64,000 nt of DNA, taken from NCBI GenBank assembly GCA_934691935.1, contig CAKUTH010000001.1, forward strand, positions 310,001-374,000, read 5' to 3'. This stretch comes from an uncultured Candidatus Melainabacteria bacterium. Its GTDB lineage: Bacteria > Cyanobacteriota > Vampirovibrionia > Gastranaerophilales > Gastranaerophilaceae. A program made the translations under genes and the position numbers. Every line of letters begins with the position of its first letter. Position 1 is the stretch's first letter. The notes under the pieces were generated by a model. The model worked only from the letters and a program-made list of their open reading frames with translations, ran no database searches and was not told the DNA's origin. This document shows, piece by piece, positions 42,566-51,171 of the stretch.

Positions 42566-44285
42566 TACAACAAACCTTCTATCACTAAAGACTCAATCAG
42601 CTCAAACAATTCAGCAACAACCTATTAATAATGCTGTACAATCTCAGCCTGCAACAACTGCGACAAATTCAGGTTTATTAAAATCATACCTTGATAATAT
42701 GGCAATGATTAACACACCAATAGTAAAAAAAGCTGAAACTTCAGCCCCAATAAACTATCATAACAATTTAAAAACTTTGTTTAGAACAAACCAAGCTAAA
42801 ATTTTGGCAATCATACCTCGAACTTTTAACGCAAAAGACCTCAACGGGAATGAATACATTGACGGAAATGAGCAACACGGAACTTTTTTGAACGCAATAG
42901 AAAGACTTGATGAAATAAAAGCTCAAGGTTTCAATACACTTCACATTTTGCCTATACATCAACCAGGGAAAATGAAGGCTATGGGTACTGCTGGTTCTTT
43001 GTATTCTCCAATGGATTTGCTAGGTATTGACCCAAATTTAATCGACCATAACGATTCAAGAAGTGACAAAGAACAATTCAAAGCGTTTATTGACGAATGT
43101 CATAAGCGCGGAATAAAAGTTATGCTTGATATGCCTAGTTGTGCGTCATACGATATGTTTTTAGAACATCCAGAATGGATGGCAATGGAACGCGATGGAC
43201 TTGCAAAAACTCCTCAAGGCTGGAATGACATCAGAATGTTTCAACCTTGGGAAGACGAAGGAAAAAGGACTCTTAATCCAAAACTTTTAGAACTGCACAA
43301 AGAATACGTTGATATGTGTATAGATTTAGGTATCGACGGGATTAGAGCAGACGTTGCAAGGGCTAAACCTGTTGAGTTTTGGGATGTATTAATTCCATAT
43401 TCAAGAATGCGCGACCCTGAATTTGGCTGGCTTGCTGAAACATATACTTATGAAGATGCATCACCGCAAGCAAACATGCCTTACGATAGACCGCAAGATT
43501 CTTTGCGTGCAGGTTTTGATACCATATACGGGCAATACCATATATTCCATGAGTGGCCAAATGCAAAAACATTCACAAACTACATAAAAGAACAACTTGA
43601 AATGTCCTACAAATTACCAAAAGGTAAGGCTCTAATTGGTTCTTTCGCAACCCATGACGATATTTCCCCAATGTTCCATGGCGGTGCAAACTATTGTAAC
43701 CTTACAATGGGATTGCAAGCCACATTACCAATGCTAAGTCCTTATATCGTTGATGGTTATCAATCTGGGGATTATTACGTATATCCGTATGAAAATACAC
43801 AAAATCCAAACACAGATACAGATACGCACGAAATGACCGTCCACAGAGGCAAGTTAGACATTTTTAACCTTTCTAGGAAACCTGGTGGAAATCAGCCTGA
43901 AATCGGCAAATTTATGACAAGCGCGTTTGCTCTAAAAGATAAATATGCAGATATTATAAACAAAGGTACATTCATTCCTCTTGAAAAGAAAGGGGACAAA
44001 AACGATCAAATAATTGCTTATGCAAGACACCTTAACGGCAAAACACTACTTGTCGTAGCAAACAAAAACGTCAATAGAAATGAATCTTGCTCAATAAACG
44101 TGCCAACAATTAAACCAAATCAAGAACTCAAAAACTTGCTCCCTACATACGGCACTCAAAGTTCATTACAAATAAAAGACGGCAAACTCGTAGTTGATTT
44201 AGGACCTGCAAGAATTCATGTTTTTGAGATAGATACACCAAACATTGAAAATTACGCTAAAGAAATTTATAAACAAAATCTGTAA
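42558..44285 (+). CDS. Glycoside hydrolase family 13 (alpha-amylase-type) protein
   Basis: The 575-residue product has an N-terminal Q/N-rich, probably disordered stretch (1-75) without a signal peptide, then a (beta/alpha)8 GH13 barrel. Catalytic-region counterparts are visible: region I VMLDMPS (D191), region II GIRADVA (nucleophile D265), region III WLAETYT (acid/base E294) and region IV ATHDD (H366, D367). A C-terminal beta domain follows (about 480-565). The substrate is an alpha-glucan or oligosaccharide, or possibly a transglycosylation reaction; the enzyme appears cytoplasmic. It is overlapped by the 40.0-kb gene, so both are in one operon. Confidence 0.88.
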   Translation: MINTTNLLSLKTQSAQTIQQQPINNAVQSQPATTATNSGLLKSYLDNMAMINTPIVKKAETSAPINYHNNLKTLFRTNQAKILAIIPRTFNAKDLNGNEYIDGNEQHGTFLNAIERLDEIKAQGFNTLHILPIHQPGKMKAMGTAGSLYSPMDLLGIDPNLIDHNDSRSDKEQFKAFIDECHKRGIKVMLDMPSCASYDMFLEHPEWMAMERDGLAKTPQGWNDIRMFQPWEDEGKRTLNPKLLELHKEYVDMCIDLGIDGIRADVARAKPVEFWDVLIPYSRMRDPEFGWLAETYTYEDASPQANMPYDRPQDSLRAGFDTIYGQYHIFHEWPNAKTFTNYIKEQLEMSYKLPKGKALIGSFATHDDISPMFHGGANYCNLTMGLQATLPMLSPYIVDGYQSGDYYVYPYENTQNPNTDTDTHEMTVHRGKLDIFNLSRKPGGNQPEIGKFMTSAFALKDKYADIINKGTFIPLEKKGDKNDQIIAYARHLNGKTLLVVANKNVNRNESCSINVPTIKPNQELKNLLPTYGTQSSLQIKDGKLVVDLGPARIHVFEIDTPNIENYAKEIYKQNL

Positions 44286-44405
44286 ACAATAATTTTAAAA
44301 TTTTTGATTTTTAAATATGTTTGATTTAAAATGTATTGGCGAGATATAAATACGTCAATTTTGACTGGAAATATTTACGCAAATTTTCAAAAAAAGGACA
44401 AAAAA

Positions 44406-44756
44406 ATGTTACAGGAATTTATTAGTTCAAAAATACATAGAGCAACAGTTACTGATGCAAATCTGAATTACGTCGGTTCTATAACAATTGATGAAACATT
44501 GATGAAAGCTTCAAAAATCAAAGAATGGCAGAAAGTAGACATCTTGGACATTGATAATGGAGAAAGATTTCACACATACGTAATCAAAGGTGAACCTGAT
44601 TCTGGCAAAATTTGTTTAAACGGAGCGGCTGCCAGAAAAGTTCAACCTGGAGATAAGGTTATAATCATAGCTTACGGGCTATATAACCCTGAAGAAATGA
44701 AAGATTACAAACCGACAATCGTAATTGTTGATGAAAATAATAAGATTACAAAATAA
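44406..44756 (+). CDS. panD: Aspartate 1-decarboxylase
   Basis: PanD makes beta-alanine for pantothenate and coenzyme A. The 116-residue proenzyme shows the self-cleavage site Y-V-G-S (residues 22-25), where the Ser becomes the pyruvoyl group, plus the family text KIHRATVTDANLNYVGSITI and NGAAARKVQPGDKVIII. ATG 44406 is chosen because MLQEFISSKIH matches the family start and AAAGGA lies upstream; the frame is open 25 codons further up. It is a single gene with a strong terminator. Confidence 0.95.
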   Translation: MLQEFISSKIHRATVTDANLNYVGSITIDETLMKASKIKEWQKVDILDIDNGERFHTYVIKGEPDSGKICLNGAAARKVQPGDKVIIIAYGLYNPEEMKDYKPTIVIVDENNKITK

Positions 44757-44785
44757 GCCCCGATTAACGAGGCTTATTTTTTTAT
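44752..44785. terminator. Bidirectional terminator between panD and yajQ
   Basis: Arms AATAAGCC and GGCTTATT (44752-44778) are followed by T7 on the plus side; the minus strand also has a T-run. The hairpin overlaps the panD stop. Confidence 0.85.
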
Positions 44786-45285
44786 TATCTATAATTTGTA
44801 AATTGCAACGGATAATCATATTTTTCTTCATTACTGCGAAGTAATTTAATGATTTCTTGCAAATCATCTTTGTCCTTACCAGAAACTCTAACCTGATCTC
44901 CTTGAATTGATGCTTGCACCTTCTTTTTGCTTTCTTTTATATCCGCAACAATTTTTTTAGCAAGCTCTTGGTTTAAACCTTTTCTCAACTTAAATACTTG
45001 TCGAACCTTGCCACCCAGCGCGTTTTCCACAGGTTGCGCATCCAAAATCCTAATACTCAAATTTCTTTTTACAAGTTTTGATTGAATAATATCACATATA
45101 TTTCTCAATTTCATATCATCACTTGTCGTAACCGTAATCATCTTGTCCGCTTCTAATTCAACGGTAGAGCCAGAATCTTTTAGGTCAAAACGAGATGCAA
45201 CGTCGCGTTTTACCTGATCTATCGCATTCACAAGCTCTTGTCTATCAAATTCTGATACAACATCAAAACTACAATCTTTTGCCAT
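44785..45285 (-). CDS. YajQ-family nucleotide-binding protein
   Basis: The 166-residue product is full length for YajQ (DUF520): two ferredoxin-like halves with MAKDCSFDVVSEFDRQELVNA at the start and SKKKVQASIQGDQVRVSGKDKDDLQ near the end. Family members bind nucleotides, including cyclic-di-GMP in Xanthomonas, but no regulatory role can be inferred here. GGAGGG precedes the ATG. It is a single gene. Confidence 0.94.
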   Translation of the reverse strand: MAKDCSFDVVSEFDRQELVNAIDQVKRDVASRFDLKDSGSTVELEADKMITVTTSDDMKLRNICDIIQSKLVKRNLSIRILDAQPVENALGGKVRQVFKLRKGLNQELAKKIVADIKESKKKVQASIQGDQVRVSGKDKDDLQEIIKLLRSNEEKYDYPLQFTNYR

Positions 45286-45316
45286 ATAACCCTCCTTTTT
45301 TACAATTATACATAAA

Positions 45317-45345
45317 AAAGTGCAAGATGTAAAATTCTTGCACTA
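45317..45345 (-). terminator. Terminator after the 45.4-kb gene
   Basis: The minus strand has AGTGCAAGAA-TTTTACA-TCTTGCACT followed by TTTTTT. Confidence 0.75.
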
Positions 45346-45407
45346 AGATTGGTTATTATGGTTTAGGTTTTATTTTCACACTACATTGAGAAATTATCAC
45401 TACACGC

Positions 45408-45866
45408 TTATGGATTTTGTGCTTGCGGTTGCACTTTAGGTTTCTTTTTAAACCAGCCTTTAACCGCCTGCCACTTTGAGGCAAACCAATTTTTTACCTT
45501 ATGTCCTGAGGATTGGGATGATTTCTGTTTTTTAGAAAACATATCTTTAAAATATTGATTAAAACCTGATTTTTTAATACCTTTATAAATTCTCGGAATA
45601 AAGCCTAGCAACAAAATCGCACCTATCGCAAGTACAGATTTTTTGAAGGTTTCTTTACTTTCCTCATTTCTTTTATTCATAAGTTGGACTTTGTCATGAT
45701 CAGGCTGAGGACGCAATTGAACATGCCCCAAATAAGACATATCCGCGCCATACATACCACCGTACATTCCGCCACCGTACATGCCAAGTGGGGACATCAT
45801 CGGATTCATAGTATAGTTTGCCAAATCTTGATACACTACAGGCGTATCGAAGTTGTTGCCTATCAT
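45408..45866 (-). CDS. Membrane protein with Gly/Met/Tyr-rich start, function unknown
   Basis: The 152-residue product begins with a Met/Gly/Tyr-rich stretch (MMSPLGMYGGGMYGGMYG near 22-40), then a charged helix, one membrane helix near 75-95 (VLAIGAILLLGFIPRIYKG) and a very basic, Lys/Trp/Gln-rich tail (WFKKKPKVQPQAQNP). GGAG lies nine bases before the ATG. The start is repetitive like self-associating low-complexity segments. No family recognised. Single gene. Confidence 0.7.
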   Translation of the reverse strand: MIGNNFDTPVVYQDLANYTMNPMMSPLGMYGGGMYGGMYGADMSYLGHVQLRPQPDHDKVQLMNKRNEESKETFKKSVLAIGAILLLGFIPRIYKGIKKSGFNQYFKDMFSKKQKSSQSSGHKVKNWFASKWQAVKGWFKKKPKVQPQAQNP

Positions 45867-45961
45867 AACGACTACTCCAAAATTTTTAAACTAACCTTAC
45901 ATTTATATAAAGTATTTTTATGTTAAAAAATTGACTTTATGTAACAATTTGTAAACAACAA

Positions 45962-45995
45962 AAAAGATACCGTTTTTAATAACGGTATCTTTTAA
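45962..45995 (-). terminator. Terminator of rpmI-rplT
   Basis: A hairpin with arms AAAAGATACCG and CGGTATCTTTT lies 23 bases beyond rplT, with a T-run on the minus strand. Confidence 0.8.
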
Positions 45996-46017
45996 AACTC
46001 TTGATTTAAAAATCAAC

Positions 46018-46371
46018 TTATTTTGCTGCTTTTTGAGCTGTTTCAAATACTACTGAAAAGGCTTCAGCATCTCTAACTGCCAAATCAGCAAGCATTTTTC
46101 TGTTTACAGTGATGTTAGCTTTTTTACAAGCATTAACGAATTTAGAATAGCTCATTCCGCGTTCTCTAACAGCTGCGTTAATTCTAACAATCCACAAACG
46201 ACGCATATTGCGTTTGTTTGTACGTCTATCTCTGTAAGCATATTTAAGAGCTTTCATAACAGCACAGTTAGCAACTTTGAAGATTCTGCTTCTTGCGCCG
46301 ATAAAGCCTTTAGCTAATTTTAAAATCTTTTTATGTCTTTTGCGTAATACATTACCACGTTTTACTCTCAT
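46018..46371 (-). CDS. rplT: 50S ribosomal protein L20
   Basis: L20 of 117 residues binds 23S rRNA early in large-subunit assembly. The sequence MRVKRGNVLRKRHKKILKLA and IVRINAAVRERGMSYSKF match the family. It follows rpmI by 10 bases. infC, which usually starts this operon, is not in front of rpmI here. Confidence 0.98.
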   Translation of the reverse strand: MRVKRGNVLRKRHKKILKLAKGFIGARSRIFKVANCAVMKALKYAYRDRRTNKRNMRRLWIVRINAAVRERGMSYSKFVNACKKANITVNRKMLADLAVRDAEAFSVVFETAQKAAK

Positions 46372-46381
46372 TTACTGCCTC

Positions 46382-46591
46382 CTATCTTGCATACTTTCTG
46401 TAAGGTAACTCTTTTGAAATCAATTTAAAATGTGAATCAGAAATTGAAATCATTTTGAAAATTCTGCGTTTTCTAGAAGCAGATTTGTGTTGAAGTAAGT
46501 GGCCAATACCAGCTTGTCTTCTGACAATCTTACCTGTTGCAGTAACTTTGTAACGTTTTGCAGCAGATTTGTGAGTTTTCATTTTTGGCAT
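46382..46591 (-). CDS. rpmI: 50S ribosomal protein L35
   Basis: The 69-residue product starts MPKMKTHKSAAKRYKVTATG and is rich in Lys/Arg, as L35 is. GAAAAGGAG lies seven bases before the ATG. It forms a two-gene operon with rplT from a strong promoter 110 bases upstream. Confidence 0.98.
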   Translation of the reverse strand: MPKMKTHKSAAKRYKVTATGKIVRRQAGIGHLLQHKSASRKRRIFKMISISDSHFKLISKELPYRKYAR

Positions 46592-46701
46592 TTAATTTTC
46601 TCCTTTTCTTTTGCTACCTCAAGTCAAACGAAATTGCTTAAGGGAAAGTGTACTCTAAGTAATTTCAGGCATACCAAAGCCATAAAATACTTTTCCACAC
46701 A

Positions 46702-46730
46702 ATTATATTATGCAAAAGATTTATTTGCAA
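46702..46730 (-). promoter_or_regulatory. Promoter of rpmI-rplT
   Basis: The minus strand has TTGCAA (46725-46730), a 17-base spacer and a perfect TATAAT (46702-46707). The leader of about 100 bases to rpmI could hold an L20-type autoregulatory structure, but I see no clear pseudoknot by eye. Confidence 0.7.
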
Positions 46731-46747
46731 GCAGGTTGTAAAGTTTA

Positions 46748-47542
46748 TTAATAATAAAATGGCAAATTAAGCCCAGAATAAACTTCTTTTATTTTAACGT
46801 ATTCAGACAAAACGATTTTAGAATTCAAATCACAGCAATGGCATGGATAAAAATTCTTTATTTTCAGGCTTTTTAGATACAAACCAAGCTCTCTTATTTT
46901 GTATTCGCTCTTGTGCATAAGGTGAACTCCACCAATAAAGGTATCAATTCTATCTTCACCAGTAACTCTTTTAGCGTATTCAATAAGATTTTGGATACCA
47001 GAATGACAGCACCCACTGATTATAACAAGTCCTTCTTGTGTTTTATAAGCAAGCGCGGTTTCATCTTTATATTTGTATTCAGTGTTGTATACCCTCGGGA
47101 TTTCACCTAAATATAGCAATCTTGGAGTTAGCCAAAGTGGCTCGTTTGTATAATTAATTTCAAACACATCGCACAAATCATCAACATCAGCTGGAAAACC
47201 GACGCTTTTGCCATTTCTATCAAATTTTGGTTCAAACGCACCAGAAGTCGCAAAAATAGTTTTCATATTTAAGCTAATTCCAGCTTTCAACATTTTTCGA
47301 TATAAAGCATCAAGCCTAATAAGTCCGCCAGTATGGTCGTTATGCCCATGCGAAATCACAATATCTGTCACATCGCTCAAATCCAGCCCTAATTTGTAAG
47401 CATTTTTTATAAATGTATCGCTAAGCCCACAATCAAACAACACTTTGTGATACTCATTTTCAAGCAAAAAGGATAGTGCAGGCTCTGCCAGCAAATTATA
47501 ATCCATCCTGCAGTTATTGTCGACTAAAACGGTTAGATTCAT
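46748..47542 (-). CDS. MBL-fold metallohydrolase (COG1237 type)
   Basis: The 264-residue product has the metallo-beta-lactamase site H-x-H-x-D-H in ISHGHNDHTGGL (about 62-73), a later H in GCCHSGIQN (about 180), a D/H pair near the end and the VLFDCGLSDTF start. It resembles the COG1237 group, annotated as 7,8-dihydropterin-6-methyl-4-(beta-D-ribofuranosyl)-aminobenzene phosphate synthase in archaea; in bacteria the substrate is unknown. GAGG precedes the ATG. Confidence 0.9.
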   Translation of the reverse strand: MNLTVLVDNNCRMDYNLLAEPALSFLLENEYHKVLFDCGLSDTFIKNAYKLGLDLSDVTDIVISHGHNDHTGGLIRLDALYRKMLKAGISLNMKTIFATSGAFEPKFDRNGKSVGFPADVDDLCDVFEINYTNEPLWLTPRLLYLGEIPRVYNTEYKYKDETALAYKTQEGLVIISGCCHSGIQNLIEYAKRVTGEDRIDTFIGGVHLMHKSEYKIRELGLYLKSLKIKNFYPCHCCDLNSKIVLSEYVKIKEVYSGLNLPFYY

Positions 47543-47605
47543 TAATTCCTCGTGTATAACATGAATATTATAACAATATTTTAAAAAAATTTCAAGATGG
47601 AAATT

Positions 47606-47812
47606 TTAAAATTTTGTCAATTCTGAAACAGAAGTTTCAAGAGCGTCAGCGATTTGTATAAGCGTATCGAGTGACGGTTTTGAAAACGCGACTTCAATTT
47701 TGCCAATAAAATTCAAGCTCAAGTCTAGTTTTTCAGCGAGTTGTTGCTGAGTTAGTCCGAGTTTTTGACGTCTATATTTTATGTTTTTACCTAACTTCTT
47801 GTAGAAACACAT
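47606..47812 (-). CDS. XRE-family helix-turn-helix regulator
   Basis: The 68-residue protein is a minimal HTH_3 domain: KNIKYRRQKLGLTQQQLAEK with recognition helix in LSLNFIGKIEVAFSKPSLDT. It has no effector domain, as in small phage-type or restriction-control repressors. Two matching palindromic sites lie between it and the divergent pilin gene, one covering its start codon, which suggests autoregulation and control of the pilin. The ATG has no Shine-Dalgarno site. Confidence 0.88.
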   Translation of the reverse strand: MCFYKKLGKNIKYRRQKLGLTQQQLAEKLDLSLNFIGKIEVAFSKPSLDTLIQIADALETSVSELTKF

Positions 47813-47865
47813 ACGTACAGTTTATACGTAACCAACAAACAAAATATACGTACTGGCTATACGTA
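47811..47865. promoter_or_regulatory. Two repeated TACGTA operator-like sites
   Basis: ATACGTACAGTTTATACGTA (47811-47830) and ATACGTACTGGCTATACGTA (47846-47865) share 16 of 20 bases. Each holds two TACGTA palindromes, and the centres are 35 bases apart. The first covers the HTH start codon, and both lie between the regulator and the plus-strand pilin at 47948. Confidence 0.7.
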
Positions 47866-47947
47866 GAAGGGGCTAATAAAATATGTCACAATATTACAAA
47901 AGTTATAAACACAGCGTACATTTTGTACAAAAAAGATAGGAGAATAT

Positions 47948-48667
47948 ATGAAAAAAGGTTTTACTCTTGCAGAGGTTCTCATCACCCTTGGTATTATCGG
48001 TGTTGTCGCAGCGATGACATTGCCGACACTTATCCAAAACCACCAAAAACGCTCACTTGAAGTCGCAACACAAAAATTCTACTCAACAATGTCACAAGCT
48101 GTAAAAAAATATATGGCAGATGAAGGTGTGGATGATTTGCGTAACACTCCACTTGCAAGTGACAATTATGAAGATTATGATTCTCCAGAAGCAATAGCAT
48201 CTATCAGAAATTTTGTAACAAAATATTTGAAAGTTGTAGAAGAATGTGACCACGAAGCAAATAATTGTTTTGCGCCTACTTACAAAAATTGGGATGGAAA
48301 CGCTTCTGATTATAATTTTACTACTGAGGCTAATTTTAGCGACAAAAGAGATTACGTCCTTGCAGACGGAGCTGTAATTAGAATTGGGTACAGTAGTCCA
48401 ATAGCCCTTTTTGTTGATGTAAACGGTAAAAAAGGACCTAATAGAATTGGATATGATTTATGGTCTATGAGCATATTTTATGACGGGGTCATTGATGAAA
48501 GTGATATTGGACCTGAATGTAGAGGTAGCAGGGTTGATGATTGGTCTGAAGGTTATAGCTATAATGTGCATGAAAAACGAGAAGAACGTTTTGAAGTTTG
48601 TAAAAGTGGCTTGTATGGTGGATGCTTTGGTCACTTCTTAGAAAACAATTTCAAATTTGACTACTAA
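47948..48667 (+). CDS. Type IV prepilin-like protein
   Basis: The 239-residue product starts MKKGFTLAEVLITLGIIG: a three-residue basic leader, Gly at the cut site and a hydrophobic helix with Glu5, so it is a canonical prepilin or pseudopilin. The head domain is acidic with cysteines (CDHEANNCFAP) and repeats the FVDVNGKKGPNRIGYDLW phrase of the 25-kb pilin. TAGGAGA gives an ordinary ribosome site, in contrast to the two pilins with G-tracts. An XRE regulator with operator sites lies upstream, and a terminator follows. Confidence 0.9.
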   Translation: MKKGFTLAEVLITLGIIGVVAAMTLPTLIQNHQKRSLEVATQKFYSTMSQAVKKYMADEGVDDLRNTPLASDNYEDYDSPEAIASIRNFVTKYLKVVEECDHEANNCFAPTYKNWDGNASDYNFTTEANFSDKRDYVLADGAVIRIGYSSPIALFVDVNGKKGPNRIGYDLWSMSIFYDGVIDESDIGPECRGSRVDDWSEGYSYNVHEKREERFEVCKSGLYGGCFGHFLENNFKFDY

Positions 48668-48723
48668 AACAATACTTCCACCACAAGCAGTATTCTTTCC
48701 TTTACAAGGAAGATAAATAATTT

Positions 48724-48758
48724 GATCGCGGAACTATTTGTTCCGCGATTCTTCTTTT
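48724..48758 (+). terminator. Terminator of the 48-kb pilin gene
   Basis: A perfect 11-bp hairpin AATCGCGGAAC-type (GATCGCGGAAC / GTTCCGCGATT) is followed by CTTCTTTT. Confidence 0.8.
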
Positions 48759-48770
48759 AATTTTTTATTA

Positions 48771-50183
48771 TCAATAAAATCTCTGCACAACAGGTAAATC
48801 TACGCCTTTACAGAATGAACGCTCGGTTAGTCTTACGCCCAAGCATCCTTGATGGCGTTTAAATTGAAATCTGTAAATTTTTCTGATAACTTCGTCCACA
48901 ACGGCTTTATCAAACTTTTCATAAATATCTTCAACCAAGCAATTACGTTCCAAATACATTTCAATAATTTCATCCAACATATCGTATTCTGGCAATCTAT
49001 CTGAATCTTTTTGTCCTGGATGAAGTTCTGCAGAAGGTGCTTTGTCAATAATTTCTTGTGGAATAATTTCACCATTTCTATTTATATAGTTTGACAATTT
49101 GTAAACATTAGTCTTGGTCAAATCGCAAATCAAATTATATCCGCCAGCCAAGTCACCATAAAGTGTACCAAAGCCCATCGCACTTTCTGATTTGTTACCA
49201 GTAGATAAAAGCAACCTGCCTTCACGATTTGAATAGAACATCAAAATCAACGCTCTCAAGCGCGCCTGCAAGTTTTCCTCTGCCAAGTCATGCAATCTTT
49301 CTCTATCTTGCATAAACCCGTCAAACATCGGAGTTATTGGCTCTTTTACAGTCTGAATTCCGAGATTTTCAGCCAGTTTCAAGCTATCCGTAACGCTTCC
49401 TTCTGAAGAAAACATACTAGGCATCAAAATTCCCAATACATTTTCTTTTCCGATTGCCTCAACCGCCAAAACTGCCGTCAATGCGCTGTCAATACCGCCT
49501 GACAAGCCTAATACAACTTTTTTAAACCCTGTATTTTCACAATATTCTCTAAGTGCAAATGTCGTAACATCAAAAACTTGAGCTTCAACAGGTTCATCAC
49601 AAAATTCTACAATTCGCGAGAAATCAACAGTATCAACATCTTCCTTACACAAAGGCATTTGCATAACAAGTTCACCATTGGCATTTTTAGCAAAACTTCC
49701 ACCTGCATAAATATTTGCATCAGCCATGCCCAGCGCATTCACATAGACAAAATCAGTATTTGGCTTAATTTCATCAACAAAGTTTTTGTATGTATTCATC
49801 GCATAATATCTGTTTTTTGCAAGCACATAAAGATCACATTCAACGCCCTCTACAAAAGTTTCTGAAACAAAAATACGTTTCCCGTCAATTTCAAAAAAGC
49901 CGTCCTCAGACACTTCAACAAGCCCGTTTCTAATCAAAACATCGCCAATCAAAATGTTTTGTGCAAAGTTTTTATGTGCAATATTTCGGTAAAAATCGTT
50001 TTGCGCGAGAATACATTTTTCATCAAAAACCAAATCTTTTCCGCCAAAATCCTCAATATCTGCTTGTGGAAAAATTACCAAAGCTCCAACATCATTAACT
50101 TGTTTAAGATATTTTTCTATATTTTCGAAATTAAATTTAAAATCACCTGTTTTGAATTTTATTTGCGCTAATGTAATTTTCAT
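48771..50183 (-). CDS. nadE: NAD+ synthetase with a shortened, apparently inactive glutaminase domain
   Basis: The C-terminal half (about 200-470) is a full NAD synthetase: PP-loop LGLSGGIDSAL at about 225-235, LLSTGNKSESAMGFGTLYGD and the C-terminal KRHQGCLGVRLT. It adenylates nicotinate adenine dinucleotide and amidates it to NAD+. The N-terminal ~190 residues are a relic of the nitrilase-type glutaminase: the start MKITLAQIKFKTGD and VYVNALGMAD-x5-GGSFAKN match, but the catalytic Glu is Gln (FPQ40) and the regions that hold the Lys and Cys are missing. The total of 470 residues is about 70-90 short of usual two-domain NadE. It is probably ammonia-dependent. AAGGAG precedes the ATG. Confidence 0.9.
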   Translation of the reverse strand: MKITLAQIKFKTGDFKFNFENIEKYLKQVNDVGALVIFPQADIEDFGGKDLVFDEKCILAQNDFYRNIAHKNFAQNILIGDVLIRNGLVEVSEDGFFEIDGKRIFVSETFVEGVECDLYVLAKNRYYAMNTYKNFVDEIKPNTDFVYVNALGMADANIYAGGSFAKNANGELVMQMPLCKEDVDTVDFSRIVEFCDEPVEAQVFDVTTFALREYCENTGFKKVVLGLSGGIDSALTAVLAVEAIGKENVLGILMPSMFSSEGSVTDSLKLAENLGIQTVKEPITPMFDGFMQDRERLHDLAEENLQARLRALILMFYSNREGRLLLSTGNKSESAMGFGTLYGDLAGGYNLICDLTKTNVYKLSNYINRNGEIIPQEIIDKAPSAELHPGQKDSDRLPEYDMLDEIIEMYLERNCLVEDIYEKFDKAVVDEVIRKIYRFQFKRHQGCLGVRLTERSFCKGVDLPVVQRFY

Positions 50184-50245
50184 ATATTCTCCTTATTTTT
50201 TTGTCATTTAGAATTTTGTTAAACATCCCGCATTATTGAATTGAA

Positions 50246-50274
50246 AGATATGCTGAAATAAATTCAGCATGACA
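50246..50274. repeat. Short palindromic repeat between nadE and ftsQ
   Basis: TGCTGAA-ATAAA-TTCAGCA with AGATA and TGACA flanks forms a hairpin. The same core (TGCTGA/TCAGCA, flanked by AGA and TGAC) lies at 60569-60594 inside a pilin leader, so this is a dispersed palindromic element. Confidence 0.6.
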
Positions 50275-50280
50275 AATTTC

Positions 50281-51171
50281 TTATTTAAGTTTCAAATAAT
50301 TAACCTTATCCCAGCTCAAGTCTAAATATTTAACCTTTTTTTCCACTGGTTTAACTTGAGGTAGAATAGAAGGAATTCTTTCAATTCTTTTGTAAACCTC
50401 GTCATCCAACTTGCCAAGCCTAATATTTACAGTTTTAATTTTTACATAAACATCGTTAGGATTTCTAAAATCAACATATTCAACCTGTTCTTTAGAATAA
50501 GTTTCAACGTACTTAACTATTTTTTGAATTTCTTTGATTTTTGCCAAATCCCATTTACGGTAGTCATCGCCCTTATTTCCATAAGAAAGCACTTTTATTG
50601 TCTTGTACTGAGCTTTGAATGGCAAATATTCATGCCCAATCAAAGTTCCATCTGTCGTAAAAAACGCGACTGGAGCTAATTTTTCATCAGGAGAAATCAT
50701 TATGACAGGAATTCTCTCCCTAACAATTATTTGAATTCTTGCAGGAAAAGCATAACGCCTTATATAAACATTTTCAATCGGCTTTAACTGCAACAACTCT
50801 TTTTTTATTGAACTTGTTTTTGCCATATATAACGGAACATTCGGAACATCACTATTTTTTAACAATGTCATGATTTTTGCCGAAGGCACGATTTTATTAT
50901 TAATAATTTGAACAGATGCACCGTCAGCCTTGTTGAATGCGTCTGCATTCATATACCATCCGCCAAGTTTTAGTGCATATACCAAACCTAACAACATCCC
51001 AACGGTAAGGAAAAACCTTACAAACGCTCTAAAACGCTCTTGTTTCATTCTTCCTTTGCGCACAATTCTTTCACGACGTTTCTTTTTTACAAGATGTTTA
51101 CCGTCGTTAAGCCCTTGTCTTTGGATTTGCTCCTCTGTTTCGTTTGTATGTTGTTCGTTTTCTTCTGTCAT
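50281..51171 (-). CDS. ftsQ: Cell division protein FtsQ
   Basis: The 296-residue product has a highly basic cytoplasmic start (about 1-45, KKKRRERIVRKGR), one membrane helix (about 48-68), and a POTRA-like periplasmic domain (about 85-155) followed by the beta domain with the PVIMIS and FFTTDGTLIG segments. FtsQ bridges early and late divisome proteins. Position after ddl in a mur cluster supports the call. Its ATG overlaps the ddl stop by one base. Confidence 0.88.
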   Translation of the reverse strand: MTEENEQHTNETEEQIQRQGLNDGKHLVKKKRRERIVRKGRMKQERFRAFVRFFLTVGMLLGLVYALKLGGWYMNADAFNKADGASVQIINNKIVPSAKIMTLLKNSDVPNVPLYMAKTSSIKKELLQLKPIENVYIRRYAFPARIQIIVRERIPVIMISPDEKLAPVAFFTTDGTLIGHEYLPFKAQYKTIKVLSYGNKGDDYRKWDLAKIKEIQKIVKYVETYSKEQVEYVDFRNPNDVYVKIKTVNIRLGKLDDEVYKRIERIPSILPQVKPVEKKVKYLDLSWDKVNYLKLK

